Notes: generated by a model from the sequence alone, not told the origin. Shown: positions 1 to 7,897, counted from the stretch's first letter. The stretch: DNA of 33,159 bases from CAZDUZ01 sp964508755 (GCA_964508755.1 CAZDUZ010000006.1:1-33159), one strand, 5' to 3'. Program-made: numbers and translations.

Positions 1-209
1 ATGTTGTACCAGTTTCTACGTAATCGTTCGCCGCTTTTATCAGAAAATGGCTTTTTATTTCGAATGACTGATAATGAAGGAGCTTGACTAATGTGCACTA
101 TTTTTGCTGTTGGATTGCCCCAAAAGGTTCCTACATTTTCATAGCCAAAGTGAGCTGCGATTGCCTCTCGGTATTCTTTTCGAAATTGTGCAAAGTCATT
201 TGTAACCAT
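1..209 (-). CDS. uracil-DNA glycosylase-like protein, N-terminal fragment
   Basis: An open frame starts at the ATG complementary to 207-209 and runs off the left edge, giving 69 codons. The N-terminus carries ISQAPSLSV followed by PFSDKSGERLR. This matches the first conserved block of the uracil-DNA glycosylase superfamily (a Q/E-A-P loop, then the pF...sG..LR segment that contacts the flipped base). The likely role is removal of uracil or a related base from DNA. The catalytic C-terminal motifs are outside the window, so the subfamily cannot be named. The gene diverges from the YibE/F gene across only 37 bp. A TAGAAT-like box (complement of 220-225) lies 10 nt before the ATG, so its mRNA would have almost no leader. 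Confidence 0.6.
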   Translation of the reverse strand, partial: MVTNDFAQFRKEYREAIAAHFGYENVGTFWGNPTAKIVHISQAPSLSVIRNKKPFSDKSGERLRRNWYN

Positions 210-231
210 AGATTAGATATATTCTAGCATT

Positions 232-246
232 TGTTATAATGATTTA
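232..246 (+). promoter_or_regulatory. extended -10 promoter, leaderless start
   Basis: TGT followed by TATAAT at 235-240 forms an extended -10 element. Exactly six bases separate it from the ATG at 247, so transcription should begin at or within a base of the start codon. No -35 match is visible 17 bp upstream, as expected for an extended -10 promoter. Confidence 0.65.
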
Positions 247-1446
247 ATGAAATGTAATGTTCCGGTAAAAATACTCAGTGTTCTACTTGTAGTATTTCTG
301 CTGTGTAGTCTTTTTTTCATTTCGTTAAAAGGCCATCACGTCAACGCACAAGATGAGGATAATTCTCCCCTACCCGATCAAGGAAATCAAACTGAAATTT
401 ATGATACTCAGACCCCTGCGATACAAGAAATACCAGAGACAATCTATATACGAGGAGAAGTTGTAGAAATTCTTGAGTCTAAAGAAATTGAACAGCAAGG
501 GCATAAACAAATATATCAGAGACTGAAGATAAAAGTGTTGAGTGGACAAATAAAAGGAGAACATATTGAAGTAGAAACGGGGACTACTCCAACAGCACAA
601 CAAATTGAATACAAAGTCGGAAATCATCTTCAAATAGCCGTATCAGAAAATCTCGATGGTTCTCCTGCTTATTACATTAGTGACTTTGTGAGAAATACCG
701 CGCTCACCTTACTCTTTGGATTATTCATTGTCATTGCGATCCTTATTGGATTACGTAAAGGATTTTTTTCTCTGTTATCAATGGCATTATCCTTTATTGT
801 GCTTTTTTTATGGGTGTTACCTCAGATACAAAGAGGAAGTGATCCGGTACTTGTGTCGATACTTGCTTCTATTATCATTGTCCCAGTTACTTTTTATTTT
901 TCACATGGATTTGAGAAAAGGACTACCGTAGCTATCTTCGGTACTTTTATTGCACTGATCATCACCGGTATACTTTCAATGCTTTTTGTCCAAGCAGCTC
1001 ATCTTACCGGATCAGCCTCAGAAGATGCACTGTTTCTGCAGTCACTTGGTGATATTCAGTATAATCTTCAGGGATTACTTTTAGCGGGCATTATCATTGG
1101 CACACTCGGGGTGTTGGATGACATTACCGTTTCTCAGACGTCTATCGTGTATCAACTTCATGATCTTAAGCCTGACCTCCATTTTTCTGAGTTATTTCTT
1201 CGATCAATTCAGATAGGTAAGGATCATATTGCATCAATGATAAATACTCTTGTCCTAGTATATACCGGTGCTTCATTACCGTTACTCCTGTTGTTCATGA
1301 ATAATCCACGACCTTTTAATGAACTTATCAGTTTTGAGCCAGTTGCAACAGAAATTGTAAGGACCCTTGTTGGGAGTATTGGATTAATACTTGCAGTTCC
1401 CATTACAACATTTCTAGCGAGTTGGTTTGTGAAGAGAAAGGTATGA
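247..1446 (+). CDS. YibE/F family membrane protein
   Basis: A 399-aa integral membrane protein. Residues 8-28 form a signal anchor. Residues 30-150 are an outside domain rich in beta strands, with an acidic/Pro start, a layout typical of YibE/F proteins. About seven membrane segments follow from residue 150 onward. The family signature is clear near residues 280-345: GTLGVLDDITVSQTS, then LHDLKPDLHFSELF, then NTLVLVYTGASLPLLLL. The family is widespread in Firmicutes and CPR and is usually called a putative transporter; its substrate is unknown. The start at 247 is supported by a consensus -10 box six bases upstream. The gene ends with TGA and is followed by a hairpin terminator. It appears monocistronic. 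Confidence 0.85.
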   Translation: MKCNVPVKILSVLLVVFLLCSLFFISLKGHHVNAQDEDNSPLPDQGNQTEIYDTQTPAIQEIPETIYIRGEVVEILESKEIEQQGHKQIYQRLKIKVLSGQIKGEHIEVETGTTPTAQQIEYKVGNHLQIAVSENLDGSPAYYISDFVRNTALTLLFGLFIVIAILIGLRKGFFSLLSMALSFIVLFLWVLPQIQRGSDPVLVSILASIIIVPVTFYFSHGFEKRTTVAIFGTFIALIITGILSMLFVQAAHLTGSASEDALFLQSLGDIQYNLQGLLLAGIIIGTLGVLDDITVSQTSIVYQLHDLKPDLHFSELFLRSIQIGKDHIASMINTLVLVYTGASLPLLLLFMNNPRPFNELISFEPVATEIVRTLVGSIGLILAVPITTFLASWFVKRKV

Positions 1447-1465
1447 TAGGTACATGCGAATAAGA

Positions 1466-1496
1466 GCCGATAGTGGTATAAATATCGGCTTATTTT
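1466..1496 (+). terminator. intrinsic terminator after the YibE/F gene
   Basis: GCCGATA (1466-1472) pairs with TATCGGC (1483-1489) around a 10-base loop and is followed by TTATTTT. The stem is only 7 bp, so strength is moderate. The loop and 3' arm also contain a TATAAAT sequence that may be the -10 of the next gene. Confidence 0.5.
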
Positions 1497-1497
1497 A

Positions 1498-2064
1498 ATG
1501 CGTGTTATTATGCCTGACTTACCAATACTACCTGAAACGTCACAACTTCTTGAGCGCGTATCTCCGTATAACAAAGTTGGGATTCGCGTGCTCTCAGATT
1601 CAAGCAAACCAAGTTTTACTATGTTAAGGATACCAGTTCAATTCAGTGACGAAATCCATAGACATCCTGAGGTGTATCAAGGTTCTATACAAAGAGATGA
1701 TACAGATGAATCGTGCTGCCTATGTTATCTCATGGTAACACCTCATGGCCCGAAAATTATTAGATTTCCTTTAGATCTTGAAGAACGTTCACGTTGGGGT
1801 GACGAAGTGACGCGAAATCAAGCAAGTCTTCGCTTAAGAGCTCAGAGATCACTATTAAAAATATCGCGGAATTCGAACCCTGCGTTCGATGCAAGTGCAA
1901 CCTTATATAATGTACTTTTAAGAGAACAGAAAATGTATGAATTTCTTCGTATGAGATGGTATCCTGAGGGTCTTGATCACACTTACAATTTTGAAGATTT
2001 AGTAGTTCTTCTTGAGGATGTCGATAAGACTCAAATGGAAGAACTTATTGCAGCTAACTCGTGA
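1498..2064 (+). CDS. hypothetical protein, 188 aa
   Basis: I do not recognise the family. The predicted protein is soluble, with no signal peptide or membrane segment. The N-terminal half looks like mixed alpha/beta; the C-terminal half (about 100-188) is helical and charged. Two adjacent cysteines (ESCCLCYL, about residues 71-78) form a CCxC cluster that could bind a metal, but nothing else supports this. Two starts are possible, ATG 1498 and ATG 1510. A TATAAAT box at 1477-1483 favours 1498, and TATTTT at 1491-1496 would suit 1510. It converges on the anti-sigma-like gene and shares a hairpin with it at the stop codon. Confidence 0.7.
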   Translation: MRVIMPDLPILPETSQLLERVSPYNKVGIRVLSDSSKPSFTMLRIPVQFSDEIHRHPEVYQGSIQRDDTDESCCLCYLMVTPHGPKIIRFPLDLEERSRWGDEVTRNQASLRLRAQRSLLKISRNSNPAFDASATLYNVLLREQKMYEFLRMRWYPEGLDHTYNFEDLVVLLEDVDKTQMEELIAANS

Positions 2065-2078
2065 CGAATTAGCTGCAA
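2048..2078. terminator. perfect inverted repeat between convergent genes
   Basis: TTGCAGCTAA (2048-2057) and TTAGCTGCAA (2069-2078) form a perfect 10-bp stem with an 11-base loop that contains the TGA of the plus-strand gene. Neither side has a long T tract, so termination would be weak or factor-assisted. The position between two converging genes suggests a shared bidirectional terminator. Confidence 0.5.
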
Positions 2079-2100
2079 CAGATGTTCTGATGGTGTCACT

Positions 2101-4035
2101 TTACTGCTGCTCACGCATGATCCACGCTTCTTCCGGAGCGGGTATAGAATTGATGAGATTTTCAACAGCACTTCTATTTCCACTTGAGATGGTGGAGAAT
2201 TGTAAGTAGTTCGTAATTGTATCAATAGGAATATTGCCACGGGTCAGTGCTACATAATAAGTACCGCTAACCGTAAAAGTTACTAATTTATCCGTGCAAT
2301 ACCCTCCTGTCTGACCACAGGTCGGAGTGGTTACATCAGGTGCAATAATCTCACTATCTGCACTTGGCTCTGTGTCAATTGAAACAGGCACGTCACCGCT
2401 TCCACTGTTTCCGGGTTCAATTCTTCCTTCCTCTGGATAGGATATATCAAACAGGTTCCCTGAGATAGTTTGTCCATTAACTTTTAGAGCTACAGATGAC
2501 TGTGAATAAGAATAATTATTCGATGACATATCTCCGTAAAAGTGAGTAAGAATCTTTTCGGTTGAAGCATCCGACTGTAACGAGTACACATCAATACCAT
2601 AGTAATCAGTTTCTGTGCTTTTAGAGAAACCCAAATTATATGCAATTGCAAGTGATTGGGTATCTCTTATCCATGTTGTCATCTCATCATATTGTTGTTG
2701 ACCTGCAGGAGTGTTCGGATAGAAAGCTCTATCGTAGTAATGAGAGTCTTCTATGTTGAATTGTGGTACATCCATATATGAAAGCGTAAATGCAGAATCT
2801 GTCGGCGTCACCATACTCACATTCTGTCGTGCAAGGTAATCTACCAACCTTCCGTTTACCGCAGTTGAGGAAATGTCTTTTTCTCGTACGGGAACATTGT
2901 AAGTAAACGTAAACTGATCAGCTACTTGAGTATAGGGAACATTGCTTTGGTCGAGTGATGTAACGGTTCGATATACAAGATTAGTATCTGAAACACTTCC
3001 TAGATAGATCTCAACGATTTTTGACTGATAAGTCTCAGAATCAGCATAGTAACGCATTACCTCTTTTGCATCAGCTTCTTTTGTTGGTGAGCTGCAGTAT
3101 GAATCATAGGACTGATCGATGATAAAGTAGGTTCTGCCATCAATTATTGTGCTTCCTGATACAGTAACATCAGGTCCAAAGAAAGCATTAATATCAGAAT
3201 CGGTAATTGTCTGTTCGGACTCTTCAACTGGAGCTTCTTCCCTTTGTGGAACTTCCTCTGAAGGTGTTGACTGGTCAGGATTCTCTTCGGTATCAACAGG
3301 CATATTATCGCCTTCATCATACAGATATTCTTTATATAAGACCGGTGCTATACCAATTGACTTCATTGCATACGACCCACCTTTGTATTCAATAGAATAC
3401 TCATCTGTTTGTAGCCATACGTTTGTCAGCTTACCACTGGGATCTTTCGATTCAGATTTTGAGTACATAGCGCTACTGCCAGTATTATCAAAGTAGCTCC
3501 AGTATTCATCTGATCCAAGATTCTTTAGCCAGCTGTAGTTATCACACCTGCTAATTGCATTACCGAGCGTATAGGTTACTTTTGAATGTTCATACGCATA
3601 ATCTCTTCGAGCTGGCATCATGAGCATTTCGGACGAATCATTCTCTGCTCCCATTCCGCCTTGTGAAACTTTCCGGCTTTCAGTGGTTGTAGGTGGAGTG
3701 GCACTTCGATTGTTTTTAATAAAATTTGCGAGGATTTCCTGATCTGAGGGACGAGAAAAGAACTGTTTATAAGTCATGAAGCCACTTAACGCAATGGTTG
3801 AAAAAAACAGGAATACACCCAAGCTGAGGAGTAACGCTGTACTTTTTCTGGAAGAAAATTGCTCTCTCATGTATGAAAATAGATTAAATTTATGAGCCGG
3901 CATACCGACATTGGTAAGAAGTGAACGTTTTAAGCCTTGTTTAAATGAATCCGAAGGGCGGCTGTCTTCACTATCGAAGGACTTGAGTATATCCTCCATT
4001 TCATTTTCTTTTGATTTTGTTGGTGAAGCATCCAT
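2101..4035 (-). CDS. membrane-anchored putative anti-sigma factor with large extracellular region
   Basis: A 644-aa protein encoded one base downstream of the ECF sigma gene (sigma TGA 4039-4037, then A, then this ATG at 4035), so the two are almost certainly translated together. Residues 1-64 are cytoplasmic and hydrophilic, with a segment around 28-40 (PSDSFKQGLKRSLL) resembling the N-terminal helix of membrane anti-sigma factors. Residues 65-86 form one membrane helix. About 555 residues lie outside, with an acidic Pro/Glu/Thr-rich linker near 240-285 and a C-terminal cysteine pair (TCGQTGGYC). No zinc-binding HxxxCxxC motif is visible, so it is not a ZAS-type anti-sigma. The assignment rests on position and topology; the outer domain is unknown and may sense an envelope signal. 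Confidence 0.65.
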   Translation of the reverse strand: MDASPTKSKENEMEDILKSFDSEDSRPSDSFKQGLKRSLLTNVGMPAHKFNLFSYMREQFSSRKSTALLLSLGVFLFFSTIALSGFMTYKQFFSRPSDQEILANFIKNNRSATPPTTTESRKVSQGGMGAENDSSEMLMMPARRDYAYEHSKVTYTLGNAISRCDNYSWLKNLGSDEYWSYFDNTGSSAMYSKSESKDPSGKLTNVWLQTDEYSIEYKGGSYAMKSIGIAPVLYKEYLYDEGDNMPVDTEENPDQSTPSEEVPQREEAPVEESEQTITDSDINAFFGPDVTVSGSTIIDGRTYFIIDQSYDSYCSSPTKEADAKEVMRYYADSETYQSKIVEIYLGSVSDTNLVYRTVTSLDQSNVPYTQVADQFTFTYNVPVREKDISSTAVNGRLVDYLARQNVSMVTPTDSAFTLSYMDVPQFNIEDSHYYDRAFYPNTPAGQQQYDEMTTWIRDTQSLAIAYNLGFSKSTETDYYGIDVYSLQSDASTEKILTHFYGDMSSNNYSYSQSSVALKVNGQTISGNLFDISYPEEGRIEPGNSGSGDVPVSIDTEPSADSEIIAPDVTTPTCGQTGGYCTDKLVTFTVSGTYYVALTRGNIPIDTITNYLQFSTISSGNRSAVENLINSIPAPEEAWIMREQQ

Positions 4036-4036
4036 T

Positions 4037-4591
4037 TCATTTCTTCTTTAAAATATTAGTGTCATAAGGGGTACACTCAAGTAGTTTTTTTAAAGATTTA
4101 ACGGCTCTTTTACGTGTTGTATTCACGTAGTCTTCTGACTTTTTATACTTCTTACATATTTGTTTTGTTGTTAATTGTTCTTTGAGAATTTTGTGCACAA
4201 TAAATTTTTGGCTACTTGGTAGCTGCTGCGATAGATTTAGGATATATTTGACTCGTTGTCTATTGGAAGATAACGTGTTAATAAAATCTTCCACCGCAAC
4301 ATCATTTCTTTCATCATCAATATCAAATGGTGTAATGGGAATCCGGTACTTATTATGTAAATACTCTTGAAAAATAATGCGTGCTACTCCAAAAAGATAA
4401 CTTCGAGGATTATGTATCTTTGCACGTTTTGCTAACTCTAGAAAGCGGAAATAGGTATCACTTGTTAAGTCTTCTGCAATGCTTTTCGAAAGACACTTGA
4501 AGTAAAAAAAACGGTATACTGAATCAATCGTATCTTCGTACAACTTTTCTATAGTTTCTGATGTAAGTAGTTCGTTATCGTTAGTCAGCAT
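4037..4591 (-). CDS. ECF-type RNA polymerase sigma factor
   Basis: 184 aa, the usual size for an ECF sigma factor with only regions 2 and 4. Region 2 spans about residues 12-80 (YEDTIDSVYRFFYFKC, then AEDLTSDTYFRFLEL), which covers core-enzyme binding and -10 recognition. Region 4 spans about 118-172 and contains the helix-turn-helix TKQICKKYKKSEDYVNTTR for -35 recognition. It is first in a two-gene operon with the membrane partner downstream, the standard sigma/anti-sigma order. The promoter just upstream looks like an ordinary housekeeping promoter (TTGACG-17-TAGAGT), so autoregulation by this sigma factor is not obvious. Which genes it controls cannot be told from the window. Confidence 0.85.
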   Translation of the reverse strand: MLTNDNELLTSETIEKLYEDTIDSVYRFFYFKCLSKSIAEDLTSDTYFRFLELAKRAKIHNPRSYLFGVARIIFQEYLHNKYRIPITPFDIDDERNDVAVEDFINTLSSNRQRVKYILNLSQQLPSSQKFIVHKILKEQLTTKQICKKYKKSEDYVNTTRKRAVKSLKKLLECTPYDTNILKKK

Positions 4592-4601
4592 AGGTATAAC
4601 A

Positions 4602-4630
4602 ACTCTACGCTGTAATTACATAAGCGTCAA
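4602..4630 (-). promoter_or_regulatory. promoter of the sigma/anti-sigma operon
   Basis: On the minus strand, TTGACG (complement of 4625-4630), a 17-bp spacer and TAGAGT (complement of 4602-4607) form a good sigma-70-type promoter. Ten bases separate the -10 box from the ATG at 4591, so the leader would be only 3-4 nt. Confidence 0.65.
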
Positions 4631-4700
4631 TGAGAAAAGTAACTAAGAGGGAAAAAGTGCTCAAAGCGCTGATCGCTGAAGTTGTCACGAATATTTCCGA

Positions 4701-6530
4701 TTATGCCATCATTGACATCTGATTATCTTGAGGCGGTCTGCCACCTGCTAGAATAATAAATGGAAGCCTTTGTCTCTTGTCATCAAGATCCTCTGGCAAA
4801 GACTCATCACCAACCAGGAATTCTACTAATTCTCTCGTCTTGTTTTTATTGATTGGTTCTTCTCCTTCAACGATAGCTCTTACATATAATTTCCTGTCTC
4901 TATTGATGACTTCCATCTCAATCACGTTTCCATTCAGTTGAAAAGGTTGGCTTCGTTCGCTTTCATCTTTTGAAAGATCATAAATCTGAACAATACCTTC
5001 TTGGGCTACAACTGCATAGAGGTTTCCTCCAATTTCACCCATGCGTACGATGCTTCCTGGGGTAGCATCTCTCGTAACAATTCTGTCGGAAATCTGTGTT
5101 CCCTTAGATGTTTCAGAAATTGTAGTAACGAATATTGTACGCTGATCAGTATTATAAGCATAATGAATTACTCCTGGTTGTGTCGATGACGCTTTGACGT
5201 CTACACTCCCATCTAACTGATATCCATCAAGTAATACATAAAGCGGTAATGATGCGTATTCCCCGCCATGATAAACAACACCATTTCCTGTAAATCGAAA
5301 TCGAACGGTTAACGGAATTCCTTTACTATCGGTAACGCATACTCCAGAAAAGTTGCCATGACCTTCTGCACGAATGTCTTTTGGATTGGTCCCGAAATTT
5401 TCTAAAGGGTGTGCAGCATAAAAATTATTCCTCTCATCATCTGGTATGATACTTTCAGATAAAGATTCTGGTTCAATATCTGGATTTGTATGAATTGGAT
5501 TTGTTTCAGGATTAATAATGACTTTTTCGCCAGGACCAAACCAGCTTTTGTTTGGCATGGATGCACTTGTTAGTGCTGTTGTCTGTGGCTCTATTCGCCG
5601 GACTTTTTCTCGTACTGTCCCATACTGAGCTGATTGATCTGAAGTAACACAGAATTCTGCAGGTACTCTGGATTCAATACCAATATTGGGTATCTCTTCC
5701 TCATACTCTTGTGCTCCGTCTTGTTCACCGTCTTCTCCATTTGAAGCTGATTCTATACGAGGGACTGCAATGGTAATATAAGGAAGTTCGACACCCTCGC
5801 CCGGTTCTCCCGCTGGATATTGTAGAAATCTTGAGGAAAGAATAACTCTTTGTGTGGTATCAAGAATTGAAGGATCCGGACTCTCAATAACATGAACATG
5901 TTTTGGATCTGTACCGCAAGGATCAAGGTACAATCCTGCCATCGAGCCATTCTGCTTAAGTGATGTAGTAAGAAGAAGCCTTTTATCTGGAGTTTCCGAT
6001 GTTTCTCCTGATTGATAATTACTGGAAAACACAAAGCGAGGAAGCGCCCCTTTTCTTACTAGACTGGGTAATGACAAAGCGTCAGTTCTTGAAATAACTG
6101 GAGAAATATCTTGACTCTCACCTTGAAATGGATCTGGAGAGATGACAATTCTGCAATTTCCTGAAGAGTCAGGATTATTTAACCATCCAGCGGTAATGCC
6201 CGATGTATCTAAAGAAATAGCTGAGGGATGGAGAGGTCTACTACGGTACTCCATAAGCTCTGGAATGGGTGCTCCTTCTTTTCTAGCCGCATTAATTGCT
6301 GATGGTACATTTGGAATTGCAGGAGATTGTTTTTGACGGAGAATTTCTTCTTCTAAATCAGGATTTCCAGGGAATGCTCGTGCAACACCCGCCCCAGCTG
6401 CGGATAAAGGCAGTGCTGCCATAAATCCTAAAACTTGTCTTCTCGTAACGGTTTTACCACCAGGAGTACTTTCTGAAAATTCTGTTGATTGTTCTGCTGG
6501 TGCAGATGATTGTCCAAATGCTTTAAACAT
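4701..6530 (-). CDS. Tat-exported hypothetical protein
   Basis: 609 aa. Residues 1-28 are a polar extension, then TRRQVLGF (29-36) is a twin-arginine motif, followed by an Ala/Leu/Gly hydrophobic stretch and an AxA-type site (VARAF, about 49-53). It should therefore be exported folded by the Tat system. The mature protein is Pro/Asn/Ser-rich. Its C-terminal half (about 400-600) has repeated beta-strand patterns (IRFRFTGNGVVY-like strands, then GNLYAVVAQEGIVQIYDL), suggesting a propeller or beta-sandwich, but I recognise no family. It has its own strong promoter and a leaderless ATG, although it follows the frame-disrupted gene by only 48 nt. Signal-peptide Tat genes often need a cofactor-loaded or oligomeric cargo; none is identifiable here. 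Confidence 0.75.
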   Translation of the reverse strand: MFKAFGQSSAPAEQSTEFSESTPGGKTVTRRQVLGFMAALPLSAAGAGVARAFPGNPDLEEEILRQKQSPAIPNVPSAINAARKEGAPIPELMEYRSRPLHPSAISLDTSGITAGWLNNPDSSGNCRIVISPDPFQGESQDISPVISRTDALSLPSLVRKGALPRFVFSSNYQSGETSETPDKRLLLTTSLKQNGSMAGLYLDPCGTDPKHVHVIESPDPSILDTTQRVILSSRFLQYPAGEPGEGVELPYITIAVPRIESASNGEDGEQDGAQEYEEEIPNIGIESRVPAEFCVTSDQSAQYGTVREKVRRIEPQTTALTSASMPNKSWFGPGEKVIINPETNPIHTNPDIEPESLSESIIPDDERNNFYAAHPLENFGTNPKDIRAEGHGNFSGVCVTDSKGIPLTVRFRFTGNGVVYHGGEYASLPLYVLLDGYQLDGSVDVKASSTQPGVIHYAYNTDQRTIFVTTISETSKGTQISDRIVTRDATPGSIVRMGEIGGNLYAVVAQEGIVQIYDLSKDESERSQPFQLNGNVIEMEVINRDRKLYVRAIVEGEEPINKNKTRELVEFLVGDESLPEDLDDKRQRLPFIILAGGRPPQDNQMSMMA

Positions 6531-6536
6531 GTGTGT

Positions 6537-6565
6537 ATTATAGACTTATATTAGCGTTCTGTAAA
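6537..6565 (-). promoter_or_regulatory. consensus promoter with leaderless start
   Basis: On the minus strand, TTTACA (complement of 6560-6565), a 17-bp spacer and a perfect TATAAT (complement of 6537-6542) stand six bases before the ATG at 6530. This is the clearest leaderless promoter in the window. Confidence 0.75.
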
Positions 6566-6578
6566 GATAGAAAATTTT

Positions 6579-7223
6579 CTATGAATAATTTCGATTTGCT
6601 ACAGGATGTTCAGCAAACGCATGTTCTAAATATTCCGTAGCTCTTTTTATTGCATCTCTTCTGTGTTCGTCTTTATTTCGGCTTACAATTTCGTGCATTC
6701 TTCCATATCTTTGCGCATATGGGGATACAGAAGGAATGTCCAAACTATCTCGATTAATTGAACCGCATACCTTACGAAAAGCCTCATGTTCTCCCATTTC
6801 TCTATATCGTTCCGCCCACATACTCGCATCGATGGTATTGCGCATTGGTTGTACCAGCAGTTGCTGAAACGGTTGTGGATCTAGATGAGCTACACGAGGC
6901 ATACCTACTTGCTGAGTAGAACGATTCATTCGCTGTTCAATAAGTATTATTCTTGAAATGAGTCCTATTTCGTAGGCGCAATTTCTAACCAGTCGTTGAT
7001 CAAGTGTCTCGGGTTCCTTAAACACAGGTGAAGGTGAGTTTTCACGAAGTTGAAATCCATTTTTCCATCCTTGAGAAAATCTTCTAGAATGTTCAAGATA
7101 TTTGGATGGACTATTATGAACATCATATCCAGCAAGTGGATCCTCGCTGGGAATCAGTCTTTCACAATCAATTGAATCCTCATAGGAAGGTATTGGCAGG
7201 CTAGGATCAAAGATAGCTCCCAA
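6579..7223 (-). CDS. hypothetical protein, C-terminal piece of the frame-disrupted gene
   Basis: From a TTG at 7223 this frame encodes 214 aa, but it is open back to about 7270 and the extra residues (KKAFKKALAEAQGLGAIFDP) look like genuine coding sequence, so the TTG is probably not the real start. The protein is soluble, charged and mostly helical in its second half (about 70-214), with no motif I know. It likely forms the cytoplasmic C-terminal domain of the longer protein described under the joined locus. If translated independently it would need re-initiation near the TAA at 7249-7251 of the preceding frame. Confidence 0.55.
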   Translation of the reverse strand: MGAIFDPSLPIPSYEDSIDCERLIPSEDPLAGYDVHNSPSKYLEHSRRFSQGWKNGFQLRENSPSPVFKEPETLDQRLVRNCAYEIGLISRIILIEQRMNRSTQQVGMPRVAHLDPQPFQQLLVQPMRNTIDASMWAERYREMGEHEAFRKVCGSINRDSLDIPSVSPYAQRYGRMHEIVSRNKDEHRRDAIKRATEYLEHAFAEHPVANRNYS

Positions 7224-7248
7224 TCCTTGGGCTTCCGCAAGAGCCTTT

Positions 7249-7647
7249 TTAAAGGCTTTTTTTTGAGCACTTGTCTACAATTCTTGTAGCTGCTCCGGGG
7301 ATCCTTCGTTCTTTTGTGGCTTGCAATGTTAACTGGGCTAGCATGCCAATTGCGATTACTGCACCTACGGTTATTGCAGGTATCTTAAGTCTTACCGCGG
7401 CATATATACCAGCGACGTCGAGAGCGAATATGGTAAGTGGTTTGAGACAACCCTTGTTTTTTAAACCTGGTATAGTTTCAAGTCCTCCAGTATCCCAAAT
7501 TCTAGAGGCTCCTCTTGCTGTTTGGTGTAAAAAGAAAAGGGGAAACAGACCACTTAGTGTAACAATATGTGCAATTTGAATCTGCTTTTCTAATCGATGC
7601 TTGAAATTTTGGGGCTTGATCCTGTAGATCCGTTCGTGAGGAATCAA
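7249..7647 (-). CDS. hypothetical membrane protein, middle piece of the frame-disrupted gene
   Basis: 132 codons from a TTG at 7647. Two hydrophobic segments are visible, IVTLSGLFPLFFL (about 29-41) and the stretch around IPAITVGAVIAIGMLAQ (about 90-106), giving a membrane hairpin. The first 15 codons overlap the upstream frame and are less convincing. No family is recognised. There is no plausible ribosome site before the TTG, which argues that this segment is normally reached from the upstream frame. Confidence 0.5.
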   Translation of the reverse strand: MIPHERIYRIKPQNFKHRLEKQIQIAHIVTLSGLFPLFFLHQTARGASRIWDTGGLETIPGLKNKGCLKPLTIFALDVAGIYAAVRLKIPAITVGAVIAIGMLAQLTLQATKERRIPGAATRIVDKCSKKSL

Positions 7648-7858
7648 TAGAACACCTTCCTGTTAACGCCAACTCTTCGAGAACGTTAGACATTACCACC
7701 GTATCGAGTAATTCCTTTTCATTCTGCTGTATGTTTTTTCTAATCTCTTCTAGTTCCTGCTCTTTTCTTTCTGCTTCTTGTATTGAATCTTCTACCCATT
7801 CTTCAACAGGTGACGGTTGCGGAAGATTTTCAGTGATTGTTTTTTCACTTTTACTCAT
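7502..7858 (-). CDS. hypothetical protein, N-terminal piece of the frame-disrupted gene
   Basis: 118 codons from ATG 7858. Residues 1-66 are acidic and helical (EEWVEDSIQEAERKEQELEE and following), likely a short coiled coil. From about residue 80 the sequence (NCTYCYTKWSVSPF and onward) loses normal protein character while the +1 frame becomes a good membrane segment, so the tail is probably an artefact of the frame change. The ATG overlaps the stop of an 8-codon upstream ORF in an ATGA arrangement. Confidence 0.5.
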   Translation of the reverse strand: MSKSEKTITENLPQPSPVEEWVEDSIQEAERKEQELEEIRKNIQQNEKELLDTVVMSNVLEELALTGRCSIDSSRTDLQDQAPKFQASIRKADSNCTYCYTKWSVSPFLFTPNSKRSL

Positions 7859-7881
7859 GTGATTGCATATCGAAATTTCAT
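7855..7881 (-). CDS. possible 8-codon leaderless upstream ORF
   Basis: ATG at 7881 opens MKFRYAIT and stops at a TGA that overlaps the ATG of the next gene (ATGA, 7858-7855). The ATG lies exactly six bases after TATAAG, the same spacing as other leaderless starts here. It could couple translation into the downstream gene. Evidence is positional only. Confidence 0.3.
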   Translation of the reverse strand: MKFRYAIT

Positions 7882-7887
7882 GTGTTA

Positions 7888-7896
7888 CTTATAGCA
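7888..7896 (-). promoter_or_regulatory. extended -10 promoter
   Basis: TGC followed by TATAAG on the minus strand (complement of 7888-7896). No -35 match is seen. Transcription would begin near 7881, giving either a leaderless short ORF or a 22-nt leader for the ATG at 7858. Confidence 0.5.
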
Positions 7897-7897
7897 G

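Larger units (their letters stand above)
6579..7858 (-). pseudogene. frame-disrupted gene spanning three reading frames
   Basis: Three overlapping or abutting minus-strand frames (7858-7502, 7647-7249, then 7264-6579) read best as one protein of about 425 aa. The first switch fits the CCCC-AAAA run (complement of 7607-7614): the upstream frame gives RTDLQDQAP and the next frame continues NFKHRLEKQIQIAHIVTL. The second fits the A8 run (complement of 7257-7264): upstream ends IVDKCSKK and the next frame continues AFKKALAEAQGLGAIFDP. Both need one base fewer than present. The joined product would have an acidic coiled-coil N-terminus, two membrane segments and a soluble C-terminal domain. Causes could be consensus errors at homopolymers, real decay, or slippage. 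The pieces are listed separately as well. Confidence 0.55.

Noticed and set aside
7271..7579. Plus-strand ORF of 102 aa opposite the frame-disrupted gene
   Set aside because: The minus-strand frame has better membrane-protein character and continuity with its neighbours; the plus frame has no promoter or start signal.
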